Made by a program: the position numbers and the translations under genes. Below are positions 1 to 11,500 of a stretch of DNA of 64,000 nucleotides, piece by piece; position 1 is the stretch's first letter; each line of letters begins with the position of its first letter. Under the pieces are notes generated by a model. It searched no databases, was not told where the DNA came from, and saw nothing but the letters and a program-made list of their open reading frames with translations. The DNA is taken from assembly GCA_029948255.1 (NCBI GenBank), contig JALIZF010001598.1, forward strand, positions 90,001 through 154,000, read 5' to 3'. This DNA comes from Telmatactis stephensoni. Taxonomy: Eukaryota > Cnidaria > Anthozoa > Actiniaria > Isophelliidae.

Positions 1-415
1 CATAATTACAAATCACATTTTTGCCGTACTAACATCAAGAAATTCACTGTCCTGTTTAATGGGACAAAAGCCTTGAACTCCCTCCCCAGTTACATTACTT
101 GTTGTACAACTAAAAAAGCCTTTAAGAAAAAACTCAATTCTTATTTATTTCGTCCTCTAGAAATGTTTAAAAAGTTTATTGTTGTTGTTGTTATTATTTG
201 TTTTTCCTTTTCCAAACGTCATTGAACCTGTTTTTGTTAATCGCCAAAGCAAATATAAGCTTATTTTTAAAAAGGAGGCCCTCTGCTAATGGCTTGAAGA
301 GGCTTCCTTGGCTTCTTTGTTATATAGATATTGTAAAAAAATCTTTTGTAATATAGATACTGCAAAACAAGTCTTTTGTAAATATATATGAATGGCGAAT
401 AAATAAATAAATAAG
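1..415 (+). mobile_element. 3' end of a CR1/L2-like LINE
   Basis: Frame 1 is open from base 1 to a TGA at 223-225 and encodes about 74 residues. They resemble the extreme C-terminus of CR1/L2/Jockey-type reverse transcriptases: an N-S-L-P-S-Y block followed by a Lys/Phe-rich stretch ending in K-L-N-S-Y-L. A 3' UTR follows and ends in an (AAAT)n tail at about 398-415, which is typical of these LINEs. The element is cut by the window edge, so its 5' part is not visible. Family assignment rests on a short tail and is moderate. Confidence 0.6.
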
Positions 416-572
416 ATGTGTTTGGGTCCACCAGATGTGGGTCCACCAGGTGAATGCACGATGGAGCCACGAGATGTATGCGTGCAATCGAGTTTTGTTA
501 ATGTTAAGGAACAGTTTGAAAAAATAAAAAACGAGCCGGGAAATTCCGTAACTTTCGACGAAAATAGGCTAT

Positions 573-905
573 GATGTCACATCTTATGTGACGTCACACC
601 ATGACACGTGATCATATGACTTACCGCATAAGTCCAACCAATCCTACTAAGCATGGTTGCAATAGTATTTATATTTACTGCAATGCTCAAAAATATTTCG
701 GCTCGTAGGTCACGTGGCATGTGACGTCACACCGTGATACGTGACCATATGACTAATGACACAGGTCCTACCCATCCTGCTAAGTATGGTTGTCATAGTA
801 TTTATATTTACAGCTATACTCAAAAATGGACGATTATTTTTGGCCCTTAAGTCACGTGGTATGTGACATCACAACACCATGCGATGTAATATGACTTGTG
901 TCACA
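573..905. repeat. Diverged ~135-bp tandem repeat with CRE-like palindromes
   Basis: Three diverged copies are recognisable from the recurring block ATGTGACRTCACA at about 586, 719 and 861 (spacing 133 and 142), each followed by GTGAYACGTGAYCATATGAC-like sequence. Two copies contain the full palindrome TGACGTCA, the classical cAMP-response element core. The block ends about 350 bp upstream of the start codon of the secreted-protein gene. It could be part of the promoter or simply a decayed repeat; the sequence alone does not decide. Confidence 0.55.
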
Positions 906-1256
906 CGTCCCACCCAGGTTGCCATAGCATGCTTCGTTAAGGAGTTATGGCCAAGGGGCCACCAGGTGCATGTGTGTGTGGGTGTGTGTGGGGCCACCAG
1001 ATGCATGTGGTACGTGCTAACCCTTTGTCCTTGGTTTTGCTATTTCCAAAAAAATACTCGGTTACCTCCGAGCAATTTAGATTCTTAAAAATCCAATATT
1101 TTTCAGTTTTTGTTTTGACTGCTTGTTTTATTTCTAATGGTTGAAAATAAATTTGAGTTGGGTAGTTCAACTTAGCAAATGTGTGTTTTAGCTAACTTTT
1201 TTATCATTTGTTTGATTGCCTAGAACACATTTTGAAGTCCTGTCTTGAATACCATC
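906..1256 (+). promoter_or_regulatory. Upstream region of the secreted-protein gene
   Basis: This segment lies between the tandem repeat and the start codon at 1257. It contains a GT-rich tract at about 968-990 and no clear TATA box. The context of the ATG (A at -3, G at +4) is favourable for initiation. The transcription start and any 5' untranslated exon cannot be seen from the sequence. Confidence 0.3.
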
Positions 1257-1416
1257 ATGGCTAGACATTCCAATCTTCTTGTTGTGGTTTTGTCACTGAG
1301 TCTTCTGCTACAACAGTTCGCTCCAGCGTACATGCGTATTTCACCTGAAAATACATCAAAGCAATCTAAAAGATCACTGTATGAAGACAACGACAACAAC
1401 AAAGATGAGAACCACG
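1257..1416 (+). CDS. Exon 1: signal peptide and N-terminus
   Basis: It encodes residues 1-53 plus one base (phase 1). After a short basic start (M-A-R-H) there is a strongly hydrophobic Leu/Val core and a likely signal-peptidase site after A-P-A at residue 24. A Lys-Arg pair at 38-39 could be a propeptide site. The remainder is Asn/Asp-rich. The donor is CG|GTAAAG. A nearby donor at 1438 (TT|GTAAGA) has the same phase but would create a TGA at the junction with exon 2, so it is rejected. Confidence 0.75.
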
Positions 1417-4400
1417 GTAAAGAAAACAATATCAATTGTAAGAGCTTTGTCGTAAAAAATACAAAAAAATATATATATTTTTAAGAGTGCTTGCTAAATA
1501 ACAAATATTTACTCATGGGAACTATAAATAAACCCTGGTGTTAGCGTACTGTTTTCTCACTGCCACATCAAGTGTTTTTTACCTGTCAATATCTCTTGCT
1601 CGATCGAATCAGTGAGTCTCTCAGCAACGATCAGCCTTTGTCGACGTTTAGTATGATGTCGGTTTTATTAGGATAAGCAATAGAATACTTTACATTGTAC
1701 GCAGAAAGCAAGCAACATTGAAATCATTGAAACGTAAATACTGAGCGCCTTTGATTAGTTACAGAAAAAATCTAATACATTTCGCATATAAATAAAGGAC
1801 CATAAAGGGCTAATTTAGTAATAAAGAGAATGACGAGAAGTTTTACAAACAAATGATATTTCGGGCAGTCTCCACTGTCCATCATCAGATAATTTAATTG
1901 CTTAGATTTACAGGTTATGAAGGAAATATGCCCCAAGGGAACCGTATATTTACAAAAACTATTTTTAGTTTATCGACTTTAGCGGAACAAATTGCCCTAT
2001 CGCATAATGGCGTCACAGTTTGTTTACATTGGGGATAGATGCTCAGAAACAGTGGAAATTGGGACCTATTAATTATATTCCTTTTCGAAGTAGAACTTCA
2101 ATGTATCGAGTTTTGATATACACCTATTTCAAAAAAGGTTGTCACCGCTAAGAGCGATAGACGATAGGTAATAGGTCATTCCAAGACCGCAAAGCACTAT
2201 TGATTTCTAATTGATTTACATATGAATAGCCAAATATTTGATGGAGAGTGTAAAAAAAGATTTAGGATGGCTTAATTAAGTAATAGCATGGTTGCCTCGG
2301 ATTCTATTGTTCCGAGAGGAGCATTTAATGGCTAAATGCCCCCTCACTGCTACTAATCGAACCTCATGCATAAGCATGAGGTACGATTAGTAACTAATCA
2401 TACCTAATGCATAAAACATGAGGTACGATTGGTAACTAATCGTACCTCATGTTTATGCAAGAGTCCAACTATGGATACGTCCCTGAGAAATATCCTGAGG
2501 ACACATCCGCAGCTAGCAGTACTTGAATTATGCAAATTAGCTTCAAGTAACCTTTCAGTGTAGTCTAAACCATGTGGGATGGATTACAATACTATTCAGC
2601 ATGCTTGTCACATTTGGGATGGACTGGAATAATCTTGCGCATGCGTGGCACGACAATGTTATCACACAACGCTTTTTTATTTTCAATATTATTTGGTGAA
2701 TATAAATAACTGTTTTAGACAAGTGAGTTGTAACGAGGCATTGTTTCCTTTGTGTTAGGTCTTTCTTGCACTTAGTTTTGTACTGTTCTGGTTGAGCGAT
2801 AGTGTCTAAATAGAGTTCCCTAGAGTAATAACAGCACTTTTAATTTATTCATTTGTAACTTGTTATTTGGTCCAAATCGTTCTAGTTTTCCCATATACTT
2901 CCTCGGCAACCATACTATTACAAAGTAATAGCATGGCTATTTCGGTTGATTAGTGATTAAATGTACCCTCAGCCTCGGGAGGTTTAGTAAAAGTCCCTCG
3001 GCCTACGGCCTCGGGACTTCCACTAAACCTCCCTCGGCTTCGGGTACATTTAATCACTAATCAACCTCATAGCCATGCTATTACTTATAAAAATCAATAG
3101 TGCTTTGCGGTCTTGGAATGACCTATTACCTATCGCCTATCGCTCTTAGCGGTGACAACCTTTTTTGAAATAGGTGTATATCATGTATCAGTGATTGCTC
3201 ATCTGCATTTTATTTGATATGCAATCACTCTGATCCCCTCTAGTGACCATAATCCTTAGCGTCAAAACAATAGAATGTTTTGGTGTGACGTCATTATGCG
3301 ATAGGGCGATTGGCCTTGTTCATTTATGTCAGGCCTTTGTTCTTTGATAGGTAATCATTAGTGGAATAAAAATGAAATCGCTGTAAAGAGAAATTAAGTA
3401 AAACTATGTAAATTCACAGATTTTCAAATTAAAAGGAGCTTTTGTTGCGAAGATATTAGCCTTTGAAAATAAAGGGATTTTTCACATCTTGTCTTTATTA
3501 TTTAAAATGTTAAATTTTCTAATTTTAGGAGGTGCAGCAGTTAAAAAAGAAGAAAGTGCACAAAGGCGTTCAGCTGGTAGCTTTATTTTTAAATTAGCCA
3601 AGAAATTTTTTTTCGGGGCCATAAAAGGAGTTAAATTCACTGCAAAGTATGGTGACAAATTTGTAGCGGTGGCTACAATAACCGTTAACGTCAAAAGAGC
3701 GATAGAGGGATGCGCAGGGCTTGGCTACACCGATATCGACAGAAACTGGCAAGTGTATAAGCCACTACACGAAAAGTTTAGTCAACTGGACGATCAAATT
3801 GACACCATGACTAGAAAAGGTAAGATTTTAGGTATTTAAGTACCAAGAGTAATCAAGGTATAATTAATAGAGCCATATGCTAATATGATCAAATATTATT
3901 AAAGTGCTACTTTGATCAAAAATCGGTGAAATTTTATTTTGCAGAAACTTCGTGAAATAATTCTTCAAGGGTCTATTGATCACCAGTTAAAATATCTTTT
4001 TGGTATTCAAAAGGGAAGTACTAGATTTTTAGCGTTCTTTTTAGGTTTCGGTAACGTCATCGACTCAACTCATGGAATCAGTCCATACATTTTTTGTATT
4101 TTGCAATCAAAATATCTTTCAATTGAAGATCACTGGCCATGCAGTTAATCCTTGACACAACTGCAAGAAAACTCTTTTAAGCAAACGTATTAGAGCAGAA
4201 ATGAATAGAATAATTGAAGTCATGAAATACAAAGAAATGTATGGAGTAAATCCATGAGTTGAGTCGATGACGTCACTGACACCTAAAAAGAACGCTAGCG
4301 CTAAAAATCTAGTACTTCCCTTTTGAATACCAAAAAGATATTTTAACTGGTGATCAATAGACCCTTTAACTGGAAAGAGCACATCAAAATCAGTAAAACT

Positions 4401-7400
4401 GTGAAGTTTGAAGGATACCAGTTGAAAAATCAAGGAGATACGAATTTTCAAAAATCGAAATTTGTTTGTATCTCTTGCATAACTGTAAGTGTTTTCATAC
4501 AAAATTTCGTTTCAGACAAATAGTTTCAGACAAATCGTCTGCAAAAACTGAAGGCGTCCGATCATTTGGCCTTCCTAGGTTTTTATATCGTGACGGCGGT
4601 TAAAATTGTTTTCACATGCTTTGTCCGTCCATACAAAATGACGACATAGAAAATCAAATCAAACGTATTAAATCAGACGACGTTCGAGTCTCAAATTGAG
4701 CCCGTCACGTTTTTATACTAGCTTGACGCGTACAATCGGCTGATTTCTTCTAAGGTAAAAAGGCCTTTATATCATTACTGCTATTGATTGCCATGCAATT
4801 CTTTTATAGCACTGGATGCACAAACATACACTAATTATAGCTTCGAAGAGTTCCAAAGGACCCAGATCAAGTTGGAAGATATTGCTGATGAGAAGGATAG
4901 AGTCTTCAGGTCCATGGGTCCAGAAGTAGAATTAGCACTACGAAACCAATCTGAAAAAATAGAGGTAATTCTGCATGTCCTAAAGTTTGGGATATTTTAA
5001 GGAGACTTAGCTTGATTTTAATGAAACAAAATGCAATACAGTAAAAACCCGCGTGTAAGAACCTAGGGATTTAAGAACTTTCTGGCAGAAATTTCCTTTT
5101 TTAATACCCCAAAACATAAGAACCTGTTTAGCCAAACAAATTCCAACAGGTTCTTATATGTGGGGTTTAACTATTTAATTTATAATATTTTACCAAAAAG
5201 GTTGTCTTTAGAGATCAAAAAATTGCACAGTGAAACTAAAAATGCACAATGTATGTTAAATGTGAACTGTTGTTATAAAACAATTCTGCTACAATTAAAA
5301 GAATGTATCATTTGTAACTGGTTCGTTCTTGATTATAAGCATTTATTCTATAATATAACAGTTTATAATGAAGAACAAACCATATATTATACTATTTTCT
5401 ACTCCATAAAAATTAAGAACCTAATTAAGAACCTACTTAGCCTAAACTGTCAATGAGTATCCCATAATACAAGAACCTGTTTTGCCAAACTCTGAAAAAG
5501 TAGGTTCTTACACGTGGGTTTTTACTGTAATACGCCAGGCCATTCGGAGTTATAAGCTCAATAATGTCACCCTAGAATTCCCAGAAGATTGATATTCAAA
5601 GCAACAGCGTTAGTGCATCCGAGGCCGACACCAATAAACATATAAGTTCGAACTTGCTTATTGTGTTCATAAACTGAATCATATAAATAAACAATTTGAA
5701 TCATTGTGCTGGCACAACGGGCATACACCACTTTCAAAAACACAGGGGTTTTTTCCTGTAAAAGAAAACGAGGGATTTTGCAAGATTTGATCAATACTAT
5801 GTAGTTTAAATCTTCATAAGAAATATTTTATATAGTTCCATCTCTTTGATTAAACATTAAAGACGTTATGAGCTGTCAAAAATAAAGTTAATTATGTGTC
5901 TATTTCTCACGGGAAGCTGTGTGGCCTCCTTTTCAGTGGTGCATTTTCAATATATACTTCGAATATTCGTACGTATTTTTTGTCAAGGATTTATATATTC
6001 GTTAGTTTAGAAACTAGCACAAATAAAAATCAGCAGCCTTGGTAGTTTCAAAGAGTTGCTCTTCCAGTTATATTCATTGTTCAGCATTTGCACTAATTAA
6101 CAGTAGCCTTTATGAAAGTCGTTTATTGACTAGATTGATGTATTAGTTTTGGATTGTGTTTGACACCATTTTCCCCAAGTCAATTAAATAACAGTGGGAT
6201 CATTCCGTGGCCACCCCCTTGTTACTTATAAAAAATTTACAACCACATTTATTGACTTTTTATCTTGAATTTTATTTATTTATTATTTTTGCTTATAGGA
6301 AGAAATCGAAAGAAAGAACAGAACCAATGAAGAAGTGAAATTGAGTGAAATTGACAGAGGTTTCACAACGGGACTGGAATTGTTCGTGAAATTACTCTTC
6401 CCAACAATGACACTTGCTATGCCTGGAATACGTAAAATTTGGGACAGAGTTAAAAATACCGTAGTTGGGAGAGCGCTAGCTAAGGTATAAAATGCCTAAA
6501 TGTCAGTTATCCTGCTGTTTACTCTTGTGGTTCTCGTCTCTTTATAGCTTTCGAATAAGCCAAAATAATACAACTGCTCCTCCTCGATCACAACGTTTTC
6601 ATTTTTGTTTTACTTGTGTTACTTGTTTATTAAAAAAAACCTTTTCGCCCAACCAGAAAAATTCTTTGAACTAAACCATATAAATAGACCAATAGAATAT
6701 TGATCTCTATGACCAACAGGTAAAACAGAGCACGCGCGAGGAGAAACATGCAGAGAAAAATTGAAAATAACGAGTTACTGACGAGTATTTAGGCCGGTTG
6801 CTTGCTTTTAGACGGAAGTAGTAGTACAACTACAAAACACGTAGAATCAGAATCACAGTTCATTGTCTTTTTTGACAACTGGTAAGAATGGATCAGCGTT
6901 GGATCAGCGCATGCTGCTTGCGCTTCGAAATCTGGCTCCGTAAAAACTAGCCCTTAGCCACACCCAACGTGGGCGTATTTGTACGAGTCAGGAAATCATG
7001 CTCACTAACTACACAATGCAAAACAGTAGAACCGCCTTAAATGTTTCCGTTCTTGTGGTTACTCAGGGCTTTTAAAGCCATAAGCACTATGTCATCGGGT
7101 ATGTAAGAGTGTAAGTGTGTGTGTTTAATTCGGATTTTCCAAAACTATCACTATAAGTCAATGGACGGAAAATACATAGCCTGCGTCACACCCGGACTTT
7201 TCCTCCGCCAAGTCCGTCTGCGAAATAACGATCTGTGTTCTGAGACCACCAGCAAATAGCGCGAGTATATATAACAGACGCTGATTGGCTGGGGCTTTTT
7301 TTAAATTCTAACGAGACTTGTGATTGGAAGTGTTGTCATGGCGAAGACAAACACGCCAGTGATTAGATAAAGAAGAAGCCTTGGGAAGCCTTGGGGATGA

Positions 7401-8502
7401 TGAGAATAGTACCTCCTCCTTAATAAATAAGTCATAAATACAGATTCATGAGCATGATGACATTTTACAATTACATATACACACAAGAGATTTATAGAGA
7501 TTTTTACAATAATTACAATTACATGTGTATTTCACATGTACACAAGAGATTTTGTAGATTCTTTTATCAGTAACCAAATGTCCACATAGAGGGATCTTAT
7601 TTCGTTAGTTTTGACAATGAATTTTACTTTTCGTTTTTAGATCCCAGCAGCCGCAAAACTAATATTATCAAAAGCAGGAACAGCAATTGGAAGTAGAATA
7701 ATGGGTACTGAACTCGGTGCAAGGGCCTTTAAATCACTCCAATCTAAACTTGGCGGTGGTACAGGGAGTAAATTCGAGAAAGCTAAAAAAATTTTTGGAA
7801 AGGCAAAAGCAGTCCTCGGAACTGCATTTCAACTGGGATTGCAAGGTAGGCTTGATGTTTTGTTTTGTTTTGTTTTGTTTTGTTTTGTTTCGTTTTGTTT
7901 TGTTTTGTTTTGTTTTGTTTTGTTTTGTTTTGTTTTGTTTTGTTTTGTTTTGTTTTGTTTTGTTTTGTTTTGTTTTGTTTTGTTTTGTTTTGTTTTGTTT
8001 TGTTTTGTTTTGTTTTGTTTTGTTTTGTTTTGTTTTGTTTCGTTTCGTTTCGTTTCGTTTCGTTTCGTTTCGTTTCGTTTCGTTTCGTTTCGTTTCGTTT
8101 CGTTTCGTTTCGTTTCGTTTCGTTTCGTTTCGTTTCGTTTCGTTTCGTTTCGTTTCGTTTCGTTTCGTTTCGTTTCGTTTCGTTTCGTTTCGTTTCGTTT
8201 CGTTTCGTTTCGTTTCGTTTCGTTTCGTTTCGTTTCGTTTCGTTTCGTTTCGTTTCGTTTCGTTTCGTTTCGTTTCGTTTCGTTTCGTTTCGTTTCGTTT
8301 CGTTTCGTTTCGTTTCGTTTCGTTTCGTTTCGTTTCGTTTCGTTTCGTTTCGTTTCGTTTCGTTTCGTTTCGTTTCGTTTCGTTTCGTTTCGTTTCGTTT
8401 CGTTTCGTTTCGTTTCGTTTCGTTTCGTTTTGTTTTGTTTTGTTTTGTTTTGTTTTGTTTTGTTTTGTTTTGTTTTGTTTTGTTTTGTTTTGTTTTGTTT
8501 TG

Positions 8503-8533
<31 letters not shown>

Positions 8534-11500
8534 GGTAAAATCGATCTTTTGTGCTTAATGTATTTTTGACTTAATTCTCTGTTAAGTCGATAGAGGGCAC
8601 GAGTTGCAAGTGCTGAATTGTTAGTAACTCATTGCCGGTGACGAGTTGTCGGTAATTTAATGCAAGACTTGTCGGAGACAGGTTGTCGGTACCTTGTTAT
8701 CTGTAACTAATTGTCGGTGACGGGATCCCAAAAACAGTTTGTCGAAGACGATTTAACGTTGACGGTTTGAACTATCCGACCCACCCAACCATACATATAA
8801 TGAGTAAGTGGTTGATTGTTATTCTAGTTTGGGATGGAAGGAATGACGAATTATAGGTAAAATGATTTTCGTGCGGACGAATGCAACGAGGGAGAACGAA
8901 ACTTCCATTTCAACAGCAACTTCAATTCCAACAAAATCGTCCTAGTTATGAATACGCAGAGTAATTTTAATTATTAAAACTAAAGACATTAAACAAGAAT
9001 CATTCATCTCGACTTTGTAAACATTACGATTTAGTTCAAAATGTTAAATGGTATAACTATCATCCTGAAAGAGGTCAAGAGAATGAGAAGATTAAATTGC
9101 TTAAATTATAATTGCTTAAATTAATTGTACTGACCATATCATCGAGTCTCGAAGACCAGACATAATTTTGTTAGATATCGTGAAAAGAAAGTGTTTCATT
9201 GTTGATATTGCCTGCCCAGGAGATAGTAGAGTTGGAAAGAAAGACTGAAGCTGAGAAAATTGAGATTCGAAGTATGCTGATTTGAGAAGAGAGATCAAGA
9301 AACTGTGGAATCTACGGGAAGTTAGAGTGGTACCAATTGTTATTGGCGCTTTGGGAGTGGTGAATAGTGATTTGAAGAACTGGATGAAAGAACTAAATGT
9401 GTGTTGTAATATAGGGTCGTTGCAGAAAGCCAGTTTACTGGGAACTGCAAGATAATAATAGGAAAATTAGTCTTTGAGATCTGAGGCTACTGGGTGTGGC
9501 TTGCTCTTAAAGTGACTATACCGGCATTCCAACAAGACCGAGATAATACAAAAATAATAATAATGATAATTATAGAATATCCAATGAAATACATAGACGT
9601 AGAGTTAGAAGAAAGTCTACCAAAAAGGAAGGGAAAATTCCGCAGGAATTAAAAAATAAGAAACAATAATGCTAGGCACACAGTTGGAATTAAAAGAAGT
9701 CGAGAAGTGGCTTGGTGAACTGAGAAATTGTAAAGTGAAACTACGGAGAATAAGGGTTAAAGATGCAAGAGTAAAGAACAATAAAATGTTCCAGCAAGAT
9801 GAAGGTATGTTCTACCAAAGTATAAGAAGGGCTGAGGAGAAAGAAGGTAAAGTTCCACCAGTGACGAGGTTTGTGGATTTTTGGGCTGGAATACAGGAAG
9901 ACGAAAGCATTACCCCTAATCCGCAATGGATGGAACAGATAAAACATAAAATAATAAGTAAGATAACGTGTGTCGAGGAATTTAAGATAGGCAAAAAAGC
10001 TTTAGAGAAGGTAATAAAGAAAATGAATAGCTGGCCTGTTCCCGCGGGATTGGTGGGATCCCTAATTTCTGGTTTATAAGAAGGTGGGTTGAAAATCCAG
10101 AATGTTTGCCTACATGGTTAACATATGGGAGAACTGTACTTTTACGAAAAAGACGAAAAACCTTAATTCTGAAAAAGACTATAGACCAATCACATGGTTG
10201 AACACCTCATATAAAACATTCACAGGGATACTAGCAAGGTGCGTTAAAGATCATACAGACCGAGATAACATCTGGGACAAAAGCCAATTGGATGCTTTCA
10301 AAGGAGTGCTGGGTACGGTGGATCAGCTGCATGTTAACCGATAATTGAACCATGGATGAGGTTCGAAACTACAAACGCAATCTAGCAGTATCTCTTTATG
10401 GTTACCAAAAAGCATACGATATGGTAAGACATGCTTGGATAATTAGAGTATACAAGTGGATAGACCTCCCAAAGAAAGTTATAAAGTTAATTGAAAGTTT
10501 GATGGCTGGATGGCAGATGAGACCGTAAGTCAGTAATAGAAGAAGGGTGATAACAAGCAGATGGATCAAGATTAAATTAAGAAAAGGTTTCATCATCATC
10601 ATCATCACACACTTTATTTAAATTTTTATCCAATAGAGAAAAACATTACCTTTTTTATAAATATACAAATAATTTACATTCATTTTACATGTCTACATAT
10701 ATACATTTCTACATTTCTACATATATTACAAATTTCAATGATATTTTACATGTTGCCATAGTAATATAATTTGATTGTGTTTATATATAAAGATATATAT
10801 ATATATGTATATACATACAAGCATACATATACACACATACATATCCTACGTTTATTGGCAAAGGTATAAATGATATGAATTCGAAGCATGCAAGGCAATG
10901 TTTATCTCTAAAGGTGAGGCGGTGCAAAAGAAGCCACAGGCTTATTACTTTGTACCGTCTCAAATTTATATGAAAATATTATTGGATATAGATATAAAGT
11001 TTTAAGGAACAGAGAAAAGAAAAGAGATGCCAGAAATATTAGATACGATAAATTTAATTATAGTAATTAATAATTTCAGGATAATAATAAATAATTTCAG
11101 GGTCTGTTGAAAGACTGTAAGTTCTTTTTTAATATTTAATCAGTTACTAATATTTATTTAAGGTTTTGATGTGTTAAGGAGATATAGCTTTAAATGCCTT
11201 TTAAAGCTATATATTGATAATTTTGACTTAAGCTCATTGGGAAGAGAATTCCATAGTTGAGGCCCATGGGTAGAGATGGAGAATTTTTTAATATTAGTTC
11301 TACAAAACTGGGTTCTGTAGTCACTAGAATGCCTGGTGGGATAGCAGTGAATTTCCGAATTTTTACAGAACATGGCTTGAAATGTTTTAGGAATTGTTTT
11401 TGAATTGACAGAAAACATGAATATACCTACTTGAAGAAAATGGATATTATCTAGATTTAACAGGCTATATTTATAAAACAGGGGTGCAGTATGTGCATCG

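Larger units (their letters stand above)
1990..3312. mobile_element. Foldback element with long inverted ends
   Basis: The outer arms are inverted. The block CCCTATCGCATAATGGCGTC at about 1993 reappears reversed (GACGTCATTATGCGATAGGG) at about 3288. The stretch at 2118-2215 (containing AAAAAAGGTTGTCACCGCTA) is the reverse complement of 3090-3175. No transposase frame is visible. The centre is occupied by two further inverted-repeat units at 2277-2923 and 2926-3085. It sits wholly inside intron 1. Confidence 0.75.

Noticed and set aside
1438..1439. Alternative donor TT|GTAAGA for exon 1
   Set aside because: It has the same phase as the chosen donor but would create a TGA when joined to exon 2.
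7701..8569. Long open frames of Phe/Val/Leu/Cys/Ser/Arg repeats
   Set aside because: They are produced by the TTTTG/TTTCG pentamers in all three frames; only the first 145 bases (exon 5) are coding by splice evidence.
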